This document shows positions 1-9,623 of a stretch of 64,000 nucleotides of DNA, piece by piece; within the stretch, counting starts at the first letter, position 1, and every line of letters starts with the position of its first letter. Below the pieces are notes generated by a model that was not told the origin of the DNA, ran no database searches, and worked only from the letters and a program-made list of their open reading frames with translations. A program made the position numbers and the translations under genes. The stretch comes from Enhygromyxa salina (GTDB taxonomy: Bacteria; Myxococcota_A; Polyangia; Nannocystales; Nannocystaceae), in the NCBI RefSeq assembly GCF_002994635.1, contig NZ_PVNL01000100.1, positions 62,001-126,000 of the forward strand, given 5' to 3'.

Positions 1-1484
1 CTCGCCGACAGCAAGGTCGCGTTGAGCAAGAACGCGAGGCCGTGGGCCAGCGGCGGCTGACGCTCACCGACGAGCACGCAGACCCGCTCGGTCTTGGACT
101 GACCAACCTGGTCGGGGGCGCCGGGCTGGATCCGCGCGAACAGATCTTCGGCCAGGACCGAGACGAAGCGCTGGGTCCGGGCGTCGAACTGACCGCGGGC
201 GCCGATCACCGAGGCGAACTGCTCGGAGCCGGGCGGCAGCGTCACGCCGTGGGTCTCGACCAGCTCGACGAGCAGCGCCGCGAGGAAGTCGATGACGTCG
301 CCGGCCGGCAGCCGCAGGCGCTCATCGGCCTGGGCGCCCGTGCTGGTCAGGTGCGGCTCGATCACGTAGAGCCGGTTCATGCCCGAGGTGTCCTCGGGGC
401 CGGCGAGCTTGCGCCGCTGCACATACTCGCGGGCCAGGCGGACGTGATCTTGCTCGACGCCGAGGAAGTCCGAGTCCGCCGCGACGATGACCGTGGCCTC
501 TTGGAGGCTGTGGAACGCGCGGGCCCCCTCGCCCGCGACCATCTCGGCGGCGCGGATCGAGTTGATCGGATAGGTCGGGTCGTCGAGCACGACCTTGGCC
601 TTGGGGTAGGTCTGGACGAAGCGCTGCTGCAGGGCGCGGAAGCTGGGCGACAAGCTGCCCGGCACGACCAGCGCGACCCCTTCGCCGCCGCTGGCGTGGA
701 GCTTGGCGAATTCCTCGCTGAGCGCGGCCCAGGCGTCACCCCAGTTGGTCGGGACTTGGGCGTCCCACTGAACGCTGAGCTCGGTGACCTCGCGGCCCTG
801 CTCGTCGATGTAGACGTTCCAGGCGCCGCCGCTCTCGATCAGGGCCTCGCACTTGGCCTTGGCCGCGTTGCCGGCGTCGACCGACTTGCTGTCGGCCAAG
901 GTCAGCTCGCGCAGGCGCTCGCACATGCCGTGCGCGACCTGCTCTTTGGCCTGGACCCCCTGACCCGGGGCCGCGAACGCGTGGGCGCTGACGGTCTTCG
1001 AGCGCGGCGTGACCGAGCGCTCGGGATCATAGAGGTTGAGGATCGTGCCCTGGGCCCACACGTCGGTGGCGCCCTGCGAGCCCGAGTGCTGCGGGTTGCC
1101 CTCGATCTTGGTCGGCCGCCCATCTTGGGACTCGACCAGCAAGCCCATGACGGTGGCGCCGACCTGAACGGCGGTCGCGTAGTACGTGGGCACGCCGGGG
1201 ATCAGATCCTCCGGGCGCTTCGCGAAGGGCATGATGTTCTGGGCCGGCTTGCGAACGCAGCCGGTCGAGGTCAGCCCCGCGAGCGCCGTGGAGGCGCCGA
1301 GCAGACCCATGAACTTGCGCCGCGAGGCGCCGCCTTCGACCACGAGCTCGTCGGCGCCGGGCCGAAACTCTGCGCCGGCCGCATGGCTGCCGAGCACGTT
1401 GAGCTTGGTCTTGCGTTGCGCGACGCTGCTCCAGTAGTTCTTGAGCGCCTGGTTGGGCTTCTTGGTGCTAGGCTGGCTAGTCAT
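1..1484 (-). CDS. actB: Alternative complex III subunit ActB, N-terminal part (cut by window edge)
   Basis: Open reading frame running off the left edge; 494 codons are visible from an ATG that overlaps the actA stop by 4 bp (ATGA). The N-terminus has the family hallmarks: a 'YW' segment near residue 18, the variant twin-arginine motif RRKFMGLLGAS at residues 55-65, a Cys (TGCVRKP) just after it, and a PEDLIPG..YYAT stretch. What follows is the molybdopterin-oxidoreductase-like part. In known ActB proteins this part lacks the cofactor and a later ferredoxin-like part carries Fe-S clusters; that part lies outside the window. ActB passes electrons within the quinol-oxidising alternative complex III. 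Conserved residues and the neighbouring five-haem ActA make the call firm. Confidence 0.9.
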   Translation of the reverse strand, partial: MTSQPSTKKPNQALKNYWSSVAQRKTKLNVLGSHAAGAEFRPGADELVVEGGASRRKFMGLLGASTALAGLTSTGCVRKPAQNIMPFAKRPEDLIPGVPTYYATAVQVGATVMGLLVESQDGRPTKIEGNPQHSGSQGATDVWAQGTILNLYDPERSVTPRSKTVSAHAFAAPGQGVQAKEQVAHGMCERLRELTLADSKSVDAGNAAKAKCEALIESGGAWNVYIDEQGREVTELSVQWDAQVPTNWGDAWAALSEEFAKLHASGGEGVALVVPGSLSPSFRALQQRFVQTYPKAKVVLDDPTYPINSIRAAEMVAGEGARAFHSLQEATVIVAADSDFLGVEQDHVRLAREYVQRRKLAGPEDTSGMNRLYVIEPHLTSTGAQADERLRLPAGDVIDFLAALLVELVETHGVTLPPGSEQFASVIGARGQFDARTQRFVSVLAEDLFARIQPGAPDQVGQSKTERVCVLVGERQPPLAHGLAFLLNATLLSA

Positions 1485-2134
1485 CGGTGGCACCCCGAGC
1501 AGTGGACCGGCGGCGAAGGCATGCGCTTGCGCTCGAGGTCCTTGGTGGCGTCGTAGGCGGCTTGCTCTGGCGACCCGTCCCAATTCATGTTGGTGACTTG
1601 GTCGAGCGGCCGAAGGTTGGGTTCCGGGTTGCGGTGACAGTCGAGGCACCAACCCATGGACATGGGCTCGGCCTGCTCGACCACGACCATGTTGTCGACG
1701 CGACCGTGACAGGTGGCACAGCCGACGCCCGCGGCCACGTGGGGCCGGTGATCGAAGAACGCGTAGTCAGGCAGCAAGTGCACCCGGACCCACGGGATCG
1801 ACTCGCCGGTCTCGTAGCTGCTGCGGACCAGCGCCAACCGGGGGCTCTCGGTCTGCACCTGCGAGTGGCAGTTCATGCAGGTCTGCGTGGGCGGGACCGC
1901 GGCGTGGGGCGAGACCTCGACCGTGTTGTGGCAGTACCGACAATCGATGCCCATGTCGCCAGCGTGCAGCGCATGGCTGTACTCGACGGGCTGCTTGGGC
2001 CGGTAGCCCATGTCCGTGTACAGCGGAGACCACCAGTACCAGACGGCGAAGATGAGGAAGGCCCCAACCAATGGCGCGACGACACCGATGGCGAGGGGGA
2101 TTTTGTTTGTCCAGCGAGGGAAGATGGCCGGCAC
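1481..2134 (-). CDS. actA: Alternative complex III subunit ActA, pentahaem cytochrome c
   Basis: 217 residues. A single N-terminal membrane helix (about residues 12-35) anchors a periplasmic domain with five CxxCH haem sites at residues 65-69, 86-90, 139-143, 163-167 and 212-216, exactly the number expected for ActA. It should take electrons from the quinol-oxidising complex and pass them toward cytochrome c or the terminal oxidase. The start is GTG; a good ribosome site (AAAGGTGA) lies 6 nt upstream, which decides this start over alternatives in other frames. The stop overlaps the actB start by 4 bp, implying translational coupling. Confidence 0.95.
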   Translation of the reverse strand: MPAIFPRWTNKIPLAIGVVAPLVGAFLIFAVWYWWSPLYTDMGYRPKQPVEYSHALHAGDMGIDCRYCHNTVEVSPHAAVPPTQTCMNCHSQVQTESPRLALVRSSYETGESIPWVRVHLLPDYAFFDHRPHVAAGVGCATCHGRVDNMVVVEQAEPMSMGWCLDCHRNPEPNLRPLDQVTNMNWDGSPEQAAYDATKDLERKRMPSPPVHCSGCHR

Positions 2135-2505
2135 GAGAGTTCACCTTTCACAGGCGGGCGCGAGGCAGAGCTCGCTCGAGACACCGCGGGTGATCGGGCT
2201 GCGGTACGAGGAAGTCCCCCGACCACCCGAATTCGGCTGAGGAATCGCCAAAACGCTGTGATTCGCGCCCAAACGAAGCTCTCCGGGCGCGGAAACTATC
2301 AGTCGGTCGTCCTGGTGGCAACCTCCCGAATACCGGGTGCAGGTAACCATTTGCGGCCAATCCGCAAACCAGTCGACCATGATCGCAGTGCGGTAGGTAC
2401 GCATTGCGCGGTGCATGGGAACCCGCTGATCCAGCTGAGCCATCCGGTTTAGCTGGCTCGGCTGATGCGGGTGAACCGCGTAATTTGCATGATCGAATGC
2501 CATGC
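2135..2505. other. Intergenic gap upstream of actA, probable act promoter region
   Basis: About 370 bp between the cytochrome c stop and the actA start. It is visibly richer in A/T than its surroundings and contains no gene I can support; a 132-codon minus-strand frame crossing it has no recognisable protein features and overlaps the cytochrome c end. The actA ribosome-binding site lies at its left end. I infer that it holds the act promoter but see no clear -35/-10 pair. Confidence 0.4.
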
Positions 2506-2940
2506 TCATGACGCGGCCTTGCCCGAAGGCGTGGACCAACGGGGCGAAAAGGTCTTGATGTAGTTGGCGAGGGCCGACAGGTCCTCGGGGCGCATGCCCT
2601 TCCAGCTGGGCATGCCCCGCTCCGGCGCGCCGACCTGGATCCGCTCGGTCAGCTGCTCGTGGGTGGGCAGCTCGCCCTCGGCGACGAACGAAAACTGACC
2701 AGCGCGAAAGTCTGCCGGTGGGAATTTGAGGTTGCGCGCCGCCGGTCCGTCCCCTGCCCCGGCGTCACCGTGGCAAGACACACAATGCACTCGATAGAGA
2801 TCGCGTCCCTGGTTGAGCGCCTCCGGGGAGACCTCGCTGCCGCCCAGGGTCATCGGCTCGGTGAACGCGGGCGCGCCAGAGTTGCAGCCGCTGAGCAACA
2901 CCAAGCCCAGCGCCAGACCGCTCGTCACCCCGGCCGTCAT
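2506..2940 (-). CDS. Lipoprotein monohaem cytochrome c
   Basis: 144 residues. A short signal sequence ends in the lipobox LLSGC (Cys19), so the protein is probably lipid-anchored on the periplasmic side. One haem site CVSCH at residues 53-57; the Met ligand is likely in GMPSWKGM near the C-terminus. Known relatives sit beside alternative complex III or cytochrome oxidase as the electron shuttle (ActE-like or cbb3/aa3 donor). The ATG overlaps the upstream sco stop by one base (TGATG), so it belongs to the ctaB-sco operon. The frame stays open upstream through sco in another phase, but the lipobox fixes the start. Confidence 0.85.
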   Translation of the reverse strand: MTAGVTSGLALGLVLLSGCNSGAPAFTEPMTLGGSEVSPEALNQGRDLYRVHCVSCHGDAGAGDGPAARNLKFPPADFRAGQFSFVAEGELPTHEQLTERIQVGAPERGMPSWKGMRPEDLSALANYIKTFSPRWSTPSGKAAS

Positions 2941-3641
2941 CACTCGCCCTCCTCGATCCGAATCACCCGCAGGGTCCGGTGAAAGAGCTCGTTGAGGCCG
3001 TCCTCGTCGGTCGAGTAGTAGCCGCGGATATTGCCGTAGCGATCGACCAGCGCGAGCTTGGTCGAGTGGGCGATGTCGATCACGCCGGGGTCGCGGCCGG
3101 CCACCTGCTCGGCGTCGCCCACGGCGAGCTTGAAGCCGCCGACCACGAAGTCCTCGATCGCCTGCTCGTCGCCGGTGATGAACCGCCAATTGTCGAGGTT
3201 GGCCCCGATCGACTCGGCGTAGGCGGCCATCACCTCCGGCGTGTCGTACGCGGGGTCTACGCTGACCGTGAGCAGCTCGACCCGATCGTCGAGCCGCGCG
3301 CGGCTGACCTGGTCCTGGAACGAGAGCATCGCGCGGCTGATCGCCGGGCAGGTGCTGGGGCAGCGCGTGAACACGAACCCGACCACCCAGGTCTTGTCGG
3401 CCGCGAGCAGCTCGCCGCGGTCGAAGGTGTCGCCGCTCGAGTCGACCAGCGTGAACGCCGGGACCTCGCCGACCACCTCTGGGGGCGGCGGCCGCCGAAC
3501 CAGCAGCGGGCGCATCACCGTGATCATGGTCAGGAAGAACAAGATCCCGATCAGCCAGATGTGCCGACGCAGGAACAGGATCCACGGCGCGGGCTGATCC
3601 CACGGCTGGGGCCCAGCGGCGGACTCGGCGGGCGCGGTCAC
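2940..3641 (-). CDS. sco: SCO1/SenC copper chaperone for cytochrome oxidase
   Basis: 233 residues from a GTG that overlaps the ctaB stop by one base (TAGTG). One membrane helix (about 27-47) is followed by a thioredoxin-fold domain with the copper-binding pair CPSTC (Cys94, Cys98) and the conserved distant histidine in DIAHSTK (His192). These three ligands define SCO proteins, which deliver copper to the CuA site of cytochrome c oxidase. The position between ctaB and a cytochrome c supports a role in building the terminal oxidase served by alternative complex III. An upstream in-frame extension is antisense to ctaB coding and was discarded. Confidence 0.93.
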   Translation of the reverse strand: MTAPAESAAGPQPWDQPAPWILFLRRHIWLIGILFFLTMITVMRPLLVRRPPPPEVVGEVPAFTLVDSSGDTFDRGELLAADKTWVVGFVFTRCPSTCPAISRAMLSFQDQVSRARLDDRVELLTVSVDPAYDTPEVMAAYAESIGANLDNWRFITGDEQAIEDFVVGGFKLAVGDAEQVAGRDPGVIDIAHSTKLALVDRYGNIRGYYSTDEDGLNELFHRTLRVIRIEEGE

Positions 3642-4591
3642 TAGAGGCCCCCCGAGGACGCCGAGAACCACAACAGATCGACGACCAGCGCCAGCGTCAC
3701 GACCGGCAGGTAGATCAGCGAGAACCCAAACAGCTGCCGAGCCCAGCGCAGCTCGGCGGAGTGCTCGTGCGTGGTCAGACCCTTGATCGCAAAGCCCAGG
3801 TAGACCAGGCCAGCGGCGCCGGCGATCACCATGTAGACCTCGCTGGTGACCCCGAGGGGCGTCAGCGCCAGGCTCACGGGGATCAGCAGGGCCGCCCACA
3901 AGATCGCCTGGACCTTGGCGACGGTCTCGCCGCGCACGACCGGCACCACGCGGATCCCCGCGTCGGCGTAGTCTTGCTTGCGGAAGATCGAGATCGCCAG
4001 AAAGTGCGGCATCTGCCAGACCAGCAAGATCCCAAACAACACGGCGCCGGGCAGATCCAGCGAGCCCGTCACCGCGGTCCACCCCAGGACTGGCGGGACC
4101 GCGCCCGGGACCGCGCCGATCACCAAGGCCAGCGGCGTCTTGCGCTTGAGCGGGGTGTAGACCAGCCAGTAGCTGAGCAGCGCGAACGCAGCGAGCCCGG
4201 CCGTCAGCAGGTTGGTGCCCAGGCCCAAAACCAGCATCGACGCGACGCCGAGCCCGCTCGCAAACCAGGTGGCACCGCGGACGCTCAGCCGGCCCGCCGC
4301 GAGCGGACGGTTGCGCGTGCGGGCCATGCTGCGATCGCCCTCGCGCTCGGCGATCATGTTGAAGGCGTTGGCCGACGCGACAGCCAGGCCCGAGCCGATC
4401 AGCGCGGCCGCCCACATGATCCAACCGCTCCAACCGCTCCAACCGATCCAGCCGCTCGCGCCCGGCGTGGAAGCTGGCGCGAGCCACAGCCCACCGGCCG
4501 TCATGATCAGACACATGCGGACAATCCCGGGCTTGGTCAGCGCCAGGTAGTCCCGCACGGGGCTGGTCTTCGGATCCGCTGGATTGGTCAC
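3641..4591 (-). CDS. ctaB: Protohaem IX farnesyltransferase (haem O synthase)
   Basis: 316 residues with about nine membrane helices, an UbiA-type prenyltransferase. It converts haem B to haem O for haem-copper oxidases. The aspartate/arginine-rich loop N..MIAEREGDRSMARTRNR at roughly residues 78-97 corresponds to the family's NxxxDxxxDxxMxRTxxRP signature, with partial substitution in its first half. The start is GTG, overlapping the upstream gene by 4 bp (GTGA). A run of four near-identical 9-bp units (4421-4456) encodes a GWSGWSGW segment in the loop after the first helix, probably a harmless recent expansion. Confidence 0.9.
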   Translation of the reverse strand: MTNPADPKTSPVRDYLALTKPGIVRMCLIMTAGGLWLAPASTPGASGWIGWSGWSGWIMWAAALIGSGLAVASANAFNMIAEREGDRSMARTRNRPLAAGRLSVRGATWFASGLGVASMLVLGLGTNLLTAGLAAFALLSYWLVYTPLKRKTPLALVIGAVPGAVPPVLGWTAVTGSLDLPGAVLFGILLVWQMPHFLAISIFRKQDYADAGIRVVPVVRGETVAKVQAILWAALLIPVSLALTPLGVTSEVYMVIAGAAGLVYLGFAIKGLTTHEHSAELRWARQLFGFSLIYLPVVTLALVVDLLWFSASSGGL

Positions 4592-5223
4592 AGCTGGACC
4601 GCCGATTGCCCTGTCCGGCAGAAAGAGTCAATGGCTCGATAGGCCTCGGCACATGCGCACTCGCGCTTGTTCCGGCAAACCATGCCCCGCTCTTCGCAGC
4701 GAGCGTAGACCCAGCGCCCGCTCCCACCCGCGGTGGCCGGGTTTCGCGCTCGCTCGAGCATGTCGTCGCTGGCCGCGTGCTTGTCCGACGTGGGGTCGAG
4801 ATACTGCTCACACGTCTCGTCGCGCTCGCGCGCGCTCAAGCAGTGCTGCATCAAGATCCCGACACCCTGCAGACAGACGGCCGCGTTGGCGTCGTGCTGA
4901 TCGCAGGCGCCATACCAGCCGACGACCTCGTCGACGCAGCCCTCGGCGTCGAGCGTGGCACCGACCGCGTCCATGTTCGAGATTCCCTGCGCGACCCACC
5001 GCTCCGAGTTCGCGTAGCGCCAGTAGCCGAGCACGCCGACGACCACGCTGATCAGCGCGATCGCACTGAACACGTACTTGAGGCTGTTGTCGGGCTCGAC
5101 GTTGGGACCACTCGAACCCTCATTTAAACCAAGTTTTGGCGCGGCGACGGGAGCAGGATCAGCCGCGAGGGGCCGTTCACGATCCTCGGTATGGGCATTT
5201 TGCCCATCATTGAGCCTCGCCAC
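4588..5223 (-). CDS. Cys-rich single-pass membrane protein of unknown function
   Basis: 211 residues; not recognised. A polar, Pro/Ala-rich N-terminus of about 48 residues precedes one membrane helix (YVFSAIALISVVVGVLGYW). The remaining roughly 140 residues hold ten or more cysteines at irregular spacing (for example CVDEVVGWYGACDQ, CLQGVG, CRNKRECACAE), with no CxxCH haem motif. The cysteines suggest a disulfide-bonded periplasmic domain. It is the first gene of the ctaB-sco-cytochrome operon and overlaps ctaB by 4 bp (GTGA), so a part in oxidase or complex assembly is plausible but inferred only from context. Confidence 0.75.
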   Translation of the reverse strand: MARLNDGQNAHTEDRERPLAADPAPVAAPKLGLNEGSSGPNVEPDNSLKYVFSAIALISVVVGVLGYWRYANSERWVAQGISNMDAVGATLDAEGCVDEVVGWYGACDQHDANAAVCLQGVGILMQHCLSARERDETCEQYLDPTSDKHAASDDMLERARNPATAGGSGRWVYARCEERGMVCRNKRECACAEAYRAIDSFCRTGQSAVQL

Positions 5224-5374
5224 GCGGGCCGAACCTACTCGGCACCGTTGGACAGGTCAACGCGAGCCGAGCCAGAAACATTTGCGAGACTCGGCACGCT
5301 CGATCACACCTGCAATGCACGCCGTGGGCTCATGACTTGCGGCTCGCGGGGGCGCCGAACATCATCGCGCCGAC

Positions 5375-6304
5375 TTGCCCGCGACACCGCACGGACACTG
5401 GTGGACGATTACCTCGGACGTGCGCGGGCGCGTCCGCGCACCCAAGCTCGACGATCAAGCATGGTCCCTGCTGATCGACGATCCCGAAGGTGGCGAGGGT
5501 CCGGGCGGTCCGGTGACGCTCGCGGGGCTGCGCGGGGGGCCGCGCTCGGGCGACCTCTACCTGCTCGTCCACGGGCTCGGGGGTGACGCTGAGCGGCCCT
5601 ACATGCGCGAGGCTGCCGCGGCAGTCCGCGCGCGCGGCCACGCCAGCTTGCGGATCTCGATGCGCGGCGCCGGCCGCAGCAGCGCCGACTTTTATCACGC
5701 GGGGCTCGCCTCGGATCTCGAGCGCGTGCTCGGCGACCCCTCGCTGGCCGATCACGCGCGGGTGTTCGTGCTCGGATTCTCGCTCGGCGGCCACGTCAGC
5801 ATTCAGCTCGCGCTGCGAGCTCGACCCGATCCGCGCGTCGCCGCCGTCGTCGCGATCTGTGCGCCCCTCGATCTCGCGCGCACCGTCGAGCTGATCGACC
5901 ACCCCCGCGCGTGGATCTACCGACGCCACGTGCTCGACGGGCTGAGCAAGATCCACGTGAAGGTCCACGGCCACAGCCCGCGGTTTCGCTCGATCCGCCA
6001 GTGGGACATGGCCACGGTGGTCCCTCGGTTCGGGTTCGACAGCGTCGAGCACTACTGGCGATCGCAGACCGCGGGCCCGCGGCTGCGTGAGGCCAGCGTT
6101 CCGCTGCTGGTCGTCGCCGCCACCGGTGACCCGATGGTCCCCGCCGAGACGCTGCGTCCGTATCTCACGCGCGCGGGCGCCGGTGTCGATGTTCGCTGGG
6201 CCCGCCGCGGCGGCCACGTCGGATTTCCAGCCAACCTCGACCTCGGGCTGCCCGGCGAGCTCGGCCTGTTCAACCAGGTGCTGACCTGGTGCGCCGCCAT
6301 CTGA
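5375..6304 (+). CDS. Alpha/beta hydrolase, YheT-like
   Basis: 309 residues. Alpha/beta-hydrolase features: the HGLGG oxyanion region near residue 67, nucleophile elbow GFSLGG near residue 130, a late aspartate in TGDPMVP, and a catalytic histidine in GGHVGFP. The N-terminal HGHWWTI resembles the GHLQT element of YheT-type esterases, which is why I keep the TTG start despite a weak ribosome site; a downstream GTG at the DVRGRV segment is possible. Substrate unknown. It is divergent from the respiratory operon; the 150 bp between them must hold both promoters. The stop codon overlaps the first hairpin of the repeat that follows. Confidence 0.8.
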   Translation: MPATPHGHWWTITSDVRGRVRAPKLDDQAWSLLIDDPEGGEGPGGPVTLAGLRGGPRSGDLYLLVHGLGGDAERPYMREAAAAVRARGHASLRISMRGAGRSSADFYHAGLASDLERVLGDPSLADHARVFVLGFSLGGHVSIQLALRARPDPRVAAVVAICAPLDLARTVELIDHPRAWIYRRHVLDGLSKIHVKVHGHSPRFRSIRQWDMATVVPRFGFDSVEHYWRSQTAGPRLREASVPLLVVAATGDPMVPAETLRPYLTRAGAGVDVRWARRGGHVGFPANLDLGLPGELGLFNQVLTWCAAI

Positions 6305-6410
6305 GCTGTTTTCAGCTCGGGCGAGACTCCTCGCCCGCTTGCAGGCGCCATGCGTGGACCGGTTCGCCGTTGGCAGCGAGCTGTTTTCAGCTCGGGCGGG
6401 GCTCCTCGCC
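6303..6410 (+). repeat. Two copies of a double-hairpin element
   Basis: Copy 1 (6303-6336) has two back-to-back stems: GAGCTG-TTTT-CAGCTC (6303-6318) then GGGCGAG-ACTC-CTCGCCC (6319-6336). Copy 2 starts at 6378; its first 21 bases are identical and the second stem is slightly decayed. The hydrolase stop codon lies in copy 1. There is no T-run, so it is not a standard intrinsic terminator, though it could stop or stabilise the hydrolase transcript. The 180 bp before the next gene contain nothing else recognisable. Confidence 0.75.
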
Positions 6411-6503
6411 TGGGCGCGACACGCAGCTTGCCCTGCGGAGGGCTGAAGCCGAGACTGTGGGGGTCACACCGCGCGTGTGTCCTTGACCTTGGCGAGACCT
6501 ATC

Positions 6504-7271
<768 letters not shown>

Positions 7272-7302
7272 GCCGCGCCAGCGCGGGCTGAACCCCGGCC
7301 TG

Positions 7303-7941
7303 CTAGCCGGCGCTGGCTTCGACGCAGCGCACGGCCTTGGCCTTGCCCCACTCGCGGACGTTGACGAACACCGCCTCGAACTCGCCGGTCGGGCTGACAA
7401 AGTAGGTGTCGGGGATCTTCTCGCTGCCCCACAGCTGCTGCGCGTCGGCGGCCTTGGCCCGCAGCACTCGCACGGGGGTCTCGGTCAGGCCCATGCGCTC
7501 GAGGTACGGAGCGATCAACTCGGGCTCCTGGTCGACGCTGATCGCGATCACGGCGACGTCGTCACGCTCGGCCATCCGCGAGCCGAGCACGTGCAGGTCC
7601 GGCCACTCGCGGGTGCAGGGCTCGCACCAGGTCGCCCAGAAATTCACGACCAGGAACTTGCCGCGAAACTCGTCGAGCGAGACCGGCGTGCCGTCGAGCT
7701 CCTCGAGCTCGAGGTCCGGGATCGCGCCTGACTTGGGCGTGGGCGTGAGCGGGCGACAGGCGGCCCCCTGCTGGGCCTCGACCGCCGGGACCAGGGCCTG
7801 GGCGAACCCGAACACCAGCAGACCCCCGACCAGGACGAAGGTGATCATCGCCGCGACCGCGAGCGGGTCGAGCCGCCCCGGTGCCGGCTTGGACCGGATC
7901 GGGTCCGGGGCGGGGATCAGCACGCTGGGAGGGTCTTGCAT
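7303..7941 (-). CDS. TlpA-type membrane-anchored thioredoxin
   Basis: 212 residues. One membrane helix (about 27-50) followed by a periplasmic thioredoxin-fold domain with the active site WCEPC (Cys106-Cys109) in FWATWCEPC, characteristic of TlpA/ResA-like reductases. The cis-proline region is IPDTYFVSPTG. It would reduce disulfides in exported proteins or apocytochromes. It is the last gene of a minus-strand run of four thioredoxin-fold genes, 8 bp after the preceding one, so co-transcription is likely. Confidence 0.9.
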   Translation of the reverse strand: MQDPPSVLIPAPDPIRSKPAPGRLDPLAVAAMITFVLVGGLLVFGFAQALVPAVEAQQGAACRPLTPTPKSGAIPDLELEELDGTPVSLDEFRGKFLVVNFWATWCEPCTREWPDLHVLGSRMAERDDVAVIAISVDQEPELIAPYLERMGLTETPVRVLRAKAADAQQLWGSEKIPDTYFVSPTGEFEAVFVNVREWGKAKAVRCVEASAG

Positions 7942-7949
7942 CGCGCTCC

Positions 7950-9548
7950 TCAGTCCACGGTCGTCTTCGCGTCGGCCATCAGCTTGCCGTACACCTCGCT
8001 GGGCGCGGTGCCGCTGCTGACCATCTGCTTGGCCTCGGCCAGGTGCTCTTGAAACAGCGCCTCGAAGGCCTGGTAGCCGAGCGCGCCCGAGACATAGCGG
8101 CCGTTGATGAAGAACGCCGGCGTGCCGTTGACGCCGAACTTGTCAGCTAGCTGCTCATCCTCGGTCAGCTGGTTGTTGACCACCTCACCGTCGAAGTCGG
8201 CCTTGAACTGCTCGACGTCGAGGCCGAGCTCCTCGGCGACCTTCTCGAACTGCTGCATCGACGTCAGCTGGCGCAAGAACAGCTTGTCGTGCATCTCCCA
8301 GAACTTGCCCTGCTGCGCGGCGGCCAGCGCGGCCTTGCTGGCGTCGCGGGCCTTGGGGTGCAGAGAGGTGAGCGGGCGCTGGATGTAGACCAGGCGGACC
8401 TCGTCCGGGTGGGCCTCGAGCAGACGATCGAGGTCGGTCTTGACCTTCGAGCAGTACGGGCAGTGGTAGTCCGCGAGCTCGACGACGGTGACCAGCGCGG
8501 TGTGGGGGCCCTTCATCGGCCGGCCCTCGACGGGGATCTTGTAGACCGAGGTGTCGTCGGGCTCGCCGGCCCGCCGCTCGCGCTTGGCCTGGGGCGGCCG
8601 CGTGGGCGCGCCGGGCTGGTGATCGAGCGCGTCCTTCATGAGGTGGGCGTAGAGCTCGGATCGCGGGACGCCGTCGTCGACGACCTCTTTGGCGTACTCG
8701 AGCTCGGCCTCGATGATCTTCCGCCAGTCGATCGCGCTGCGCTTGCCGCGGTAGAGGTGACCGTTGACGAAGAACGCCGGGGTCCCCGTGACGCCGACCT
8801 TCGAGCCCGCGAGCATGTCGGAGTCGACCGCGGCCTTGGCCTCGGGGGACTCCATGTCGCGGCCAAACTTGCTGGCGTCGAGCCCCCGCTCCTTGACCCA
8901 GTCGGGCACCTTCTCGATCGAAGCCTTGGCCTCGAACAGGCGATCGTGGAACACCCAGAAGTCACCCTGCTGATGAGCGGCCCACGACGTGTAGGCGGCC
9001 GGCGCCGCGGCCCGGTGGCCCGGCAGCGGGTAGTGCTTGAAGATCAGGCGCACGTCCCCCTCGTAGCTGGACATCGCGTCGGCCAGCGGCTCGACCGACT
9101 GGGCGCAGTACGGGCACTGGTAGTCCGCGAACTCGATGATCGTCACCAGCGCGTCGTCGGGACCCTGCTGCGGCTCGTCGCCGCGCAGCTCGACGTGGTA
9201 GCGATCGCCCGTCTCGGGCACCGGCTTGTCGCCGAATTTGACCCGCACCCACTGCCCGACGAAGTAGCCGAGCACCAAGGTCGCGAGGAACCCGAGCACG
9301 AACACGAGGTTGCCGAGCAGCTTGCTGCGCTTGTCACCGGCGCCGCTGACCTTGGCTCCCGCGTCGGGCTTGGCGTCGGGCTTGGGCGGCTCGGACGCGT
9401 CCTTCTGGTCACTCCGATCATTCCGATCGTTCCGATCGTTCCGATCGTTCCGATCGTTCCGATCATGGAGCGACGACTCCTCGATCGTCTGATCGTCGGT
9501 GTCGGGCGCGGTGTCGGGCTCGTGCTCTTGCTTGTCGTCTTCGGACAT
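7950..9548 (-). CDS. Membrane-anchored protein with two DsbA-like thioredoxin domains
   Basis: 532 residues. An acidic cytoplasmic N-terminus holds a five-fold Asn-Asp-Arg repeat (residues 30-46), followed by a membrane helix (about 78-100). Two DsbA/'thioredoxin_4' domains follow, with active sites CPYC at 145-148 and 363-366 and cis-Pro segments GTPAFFVNG and GTPAFFING. Each domain ends with a similar SELYAHLM / SEVYGKLM segment, evidence of internal duplication. It is expected to act in the periplasm as a disulfide oxidase or isomerase. The DNA encoding the tripeptide repeat is a 9-bp tandem array (9412-9465). Confidence 0.88.
   Translation of the reverse strand: MSEDDKQEHEPDTAPDTDDQTIEESSLHDRNDRNDRNDRNDRNDRSDQKDASEPPKPDAKPDAGAKVSGAGDKRSKLLGNLVFVLGFLATLVLGYFVGQWVRVKFGDKPVPETGDRYHVELRGDEPQQGPDDALVTIIEFADYQCPYCAQSVEPLADAMSSYEGDVRLIFKHYPLPGHRAAAPAAYTSWAAHQQGDFWVFHDRLFEAKASIEKVPDWVKERGLDASKFGRDMESPEAKAAVDSDMLAGSKVGVTGTPAFFVNGHLYRGKRSAIDWRKIIEAELEYAKEVVDDGVPRSELYAHLMKDALDHQPGAPTRPPQAKRERRAGEPDDTSVYKIPVEGRPMKGPHTALVTVVELADYHCPYCSKVKTDLDRLLEAHPDEVRLVYIQRPLTSLHPKARDASKAALAAAQQGKFWEMHDKLFLRQLTSMQQFEKVAEELGLDVEQFKADFDGEVVNNQLTEDEQLADKFGVNGTPAFFINGRYVSGALGYQAFEALFQEHLAEAKQMVSSGTAPSEVYGKLMADAKTTVD
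9412..9465. repeat. Nine-bp tandem repeat inside a DsbA-like gene
   Basis: Six units of 9 bp (TTCCGATCG, outer units with one change) within coding sequence; read on the minus strand they encode Asn-Asp-Arg repeats. Four units are identical, so the array looks young and may vary in copy number between strains without breaking the frame. Confidence 0.9.
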
Positions 9549-9623
9549 CTGTGACTCCGAGTTGGCACCCGGGGCCTGGCCCAGGGTCGCGGAAGCTTAC
9601 TGTTTGGTAGCGCTGAAACCAGC

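Noticed and set aside
2141..2539. 132-codon minus-strand frame in the gap before actA
   Set aside because: Overlaps the cytochrome c end, no known features, and the region looks like leader DNA.
8289..9554. 421-codon plus-strand open frame
   Set aside because: Antisense to the two-domain DsbA-like gene; no independent protein features.
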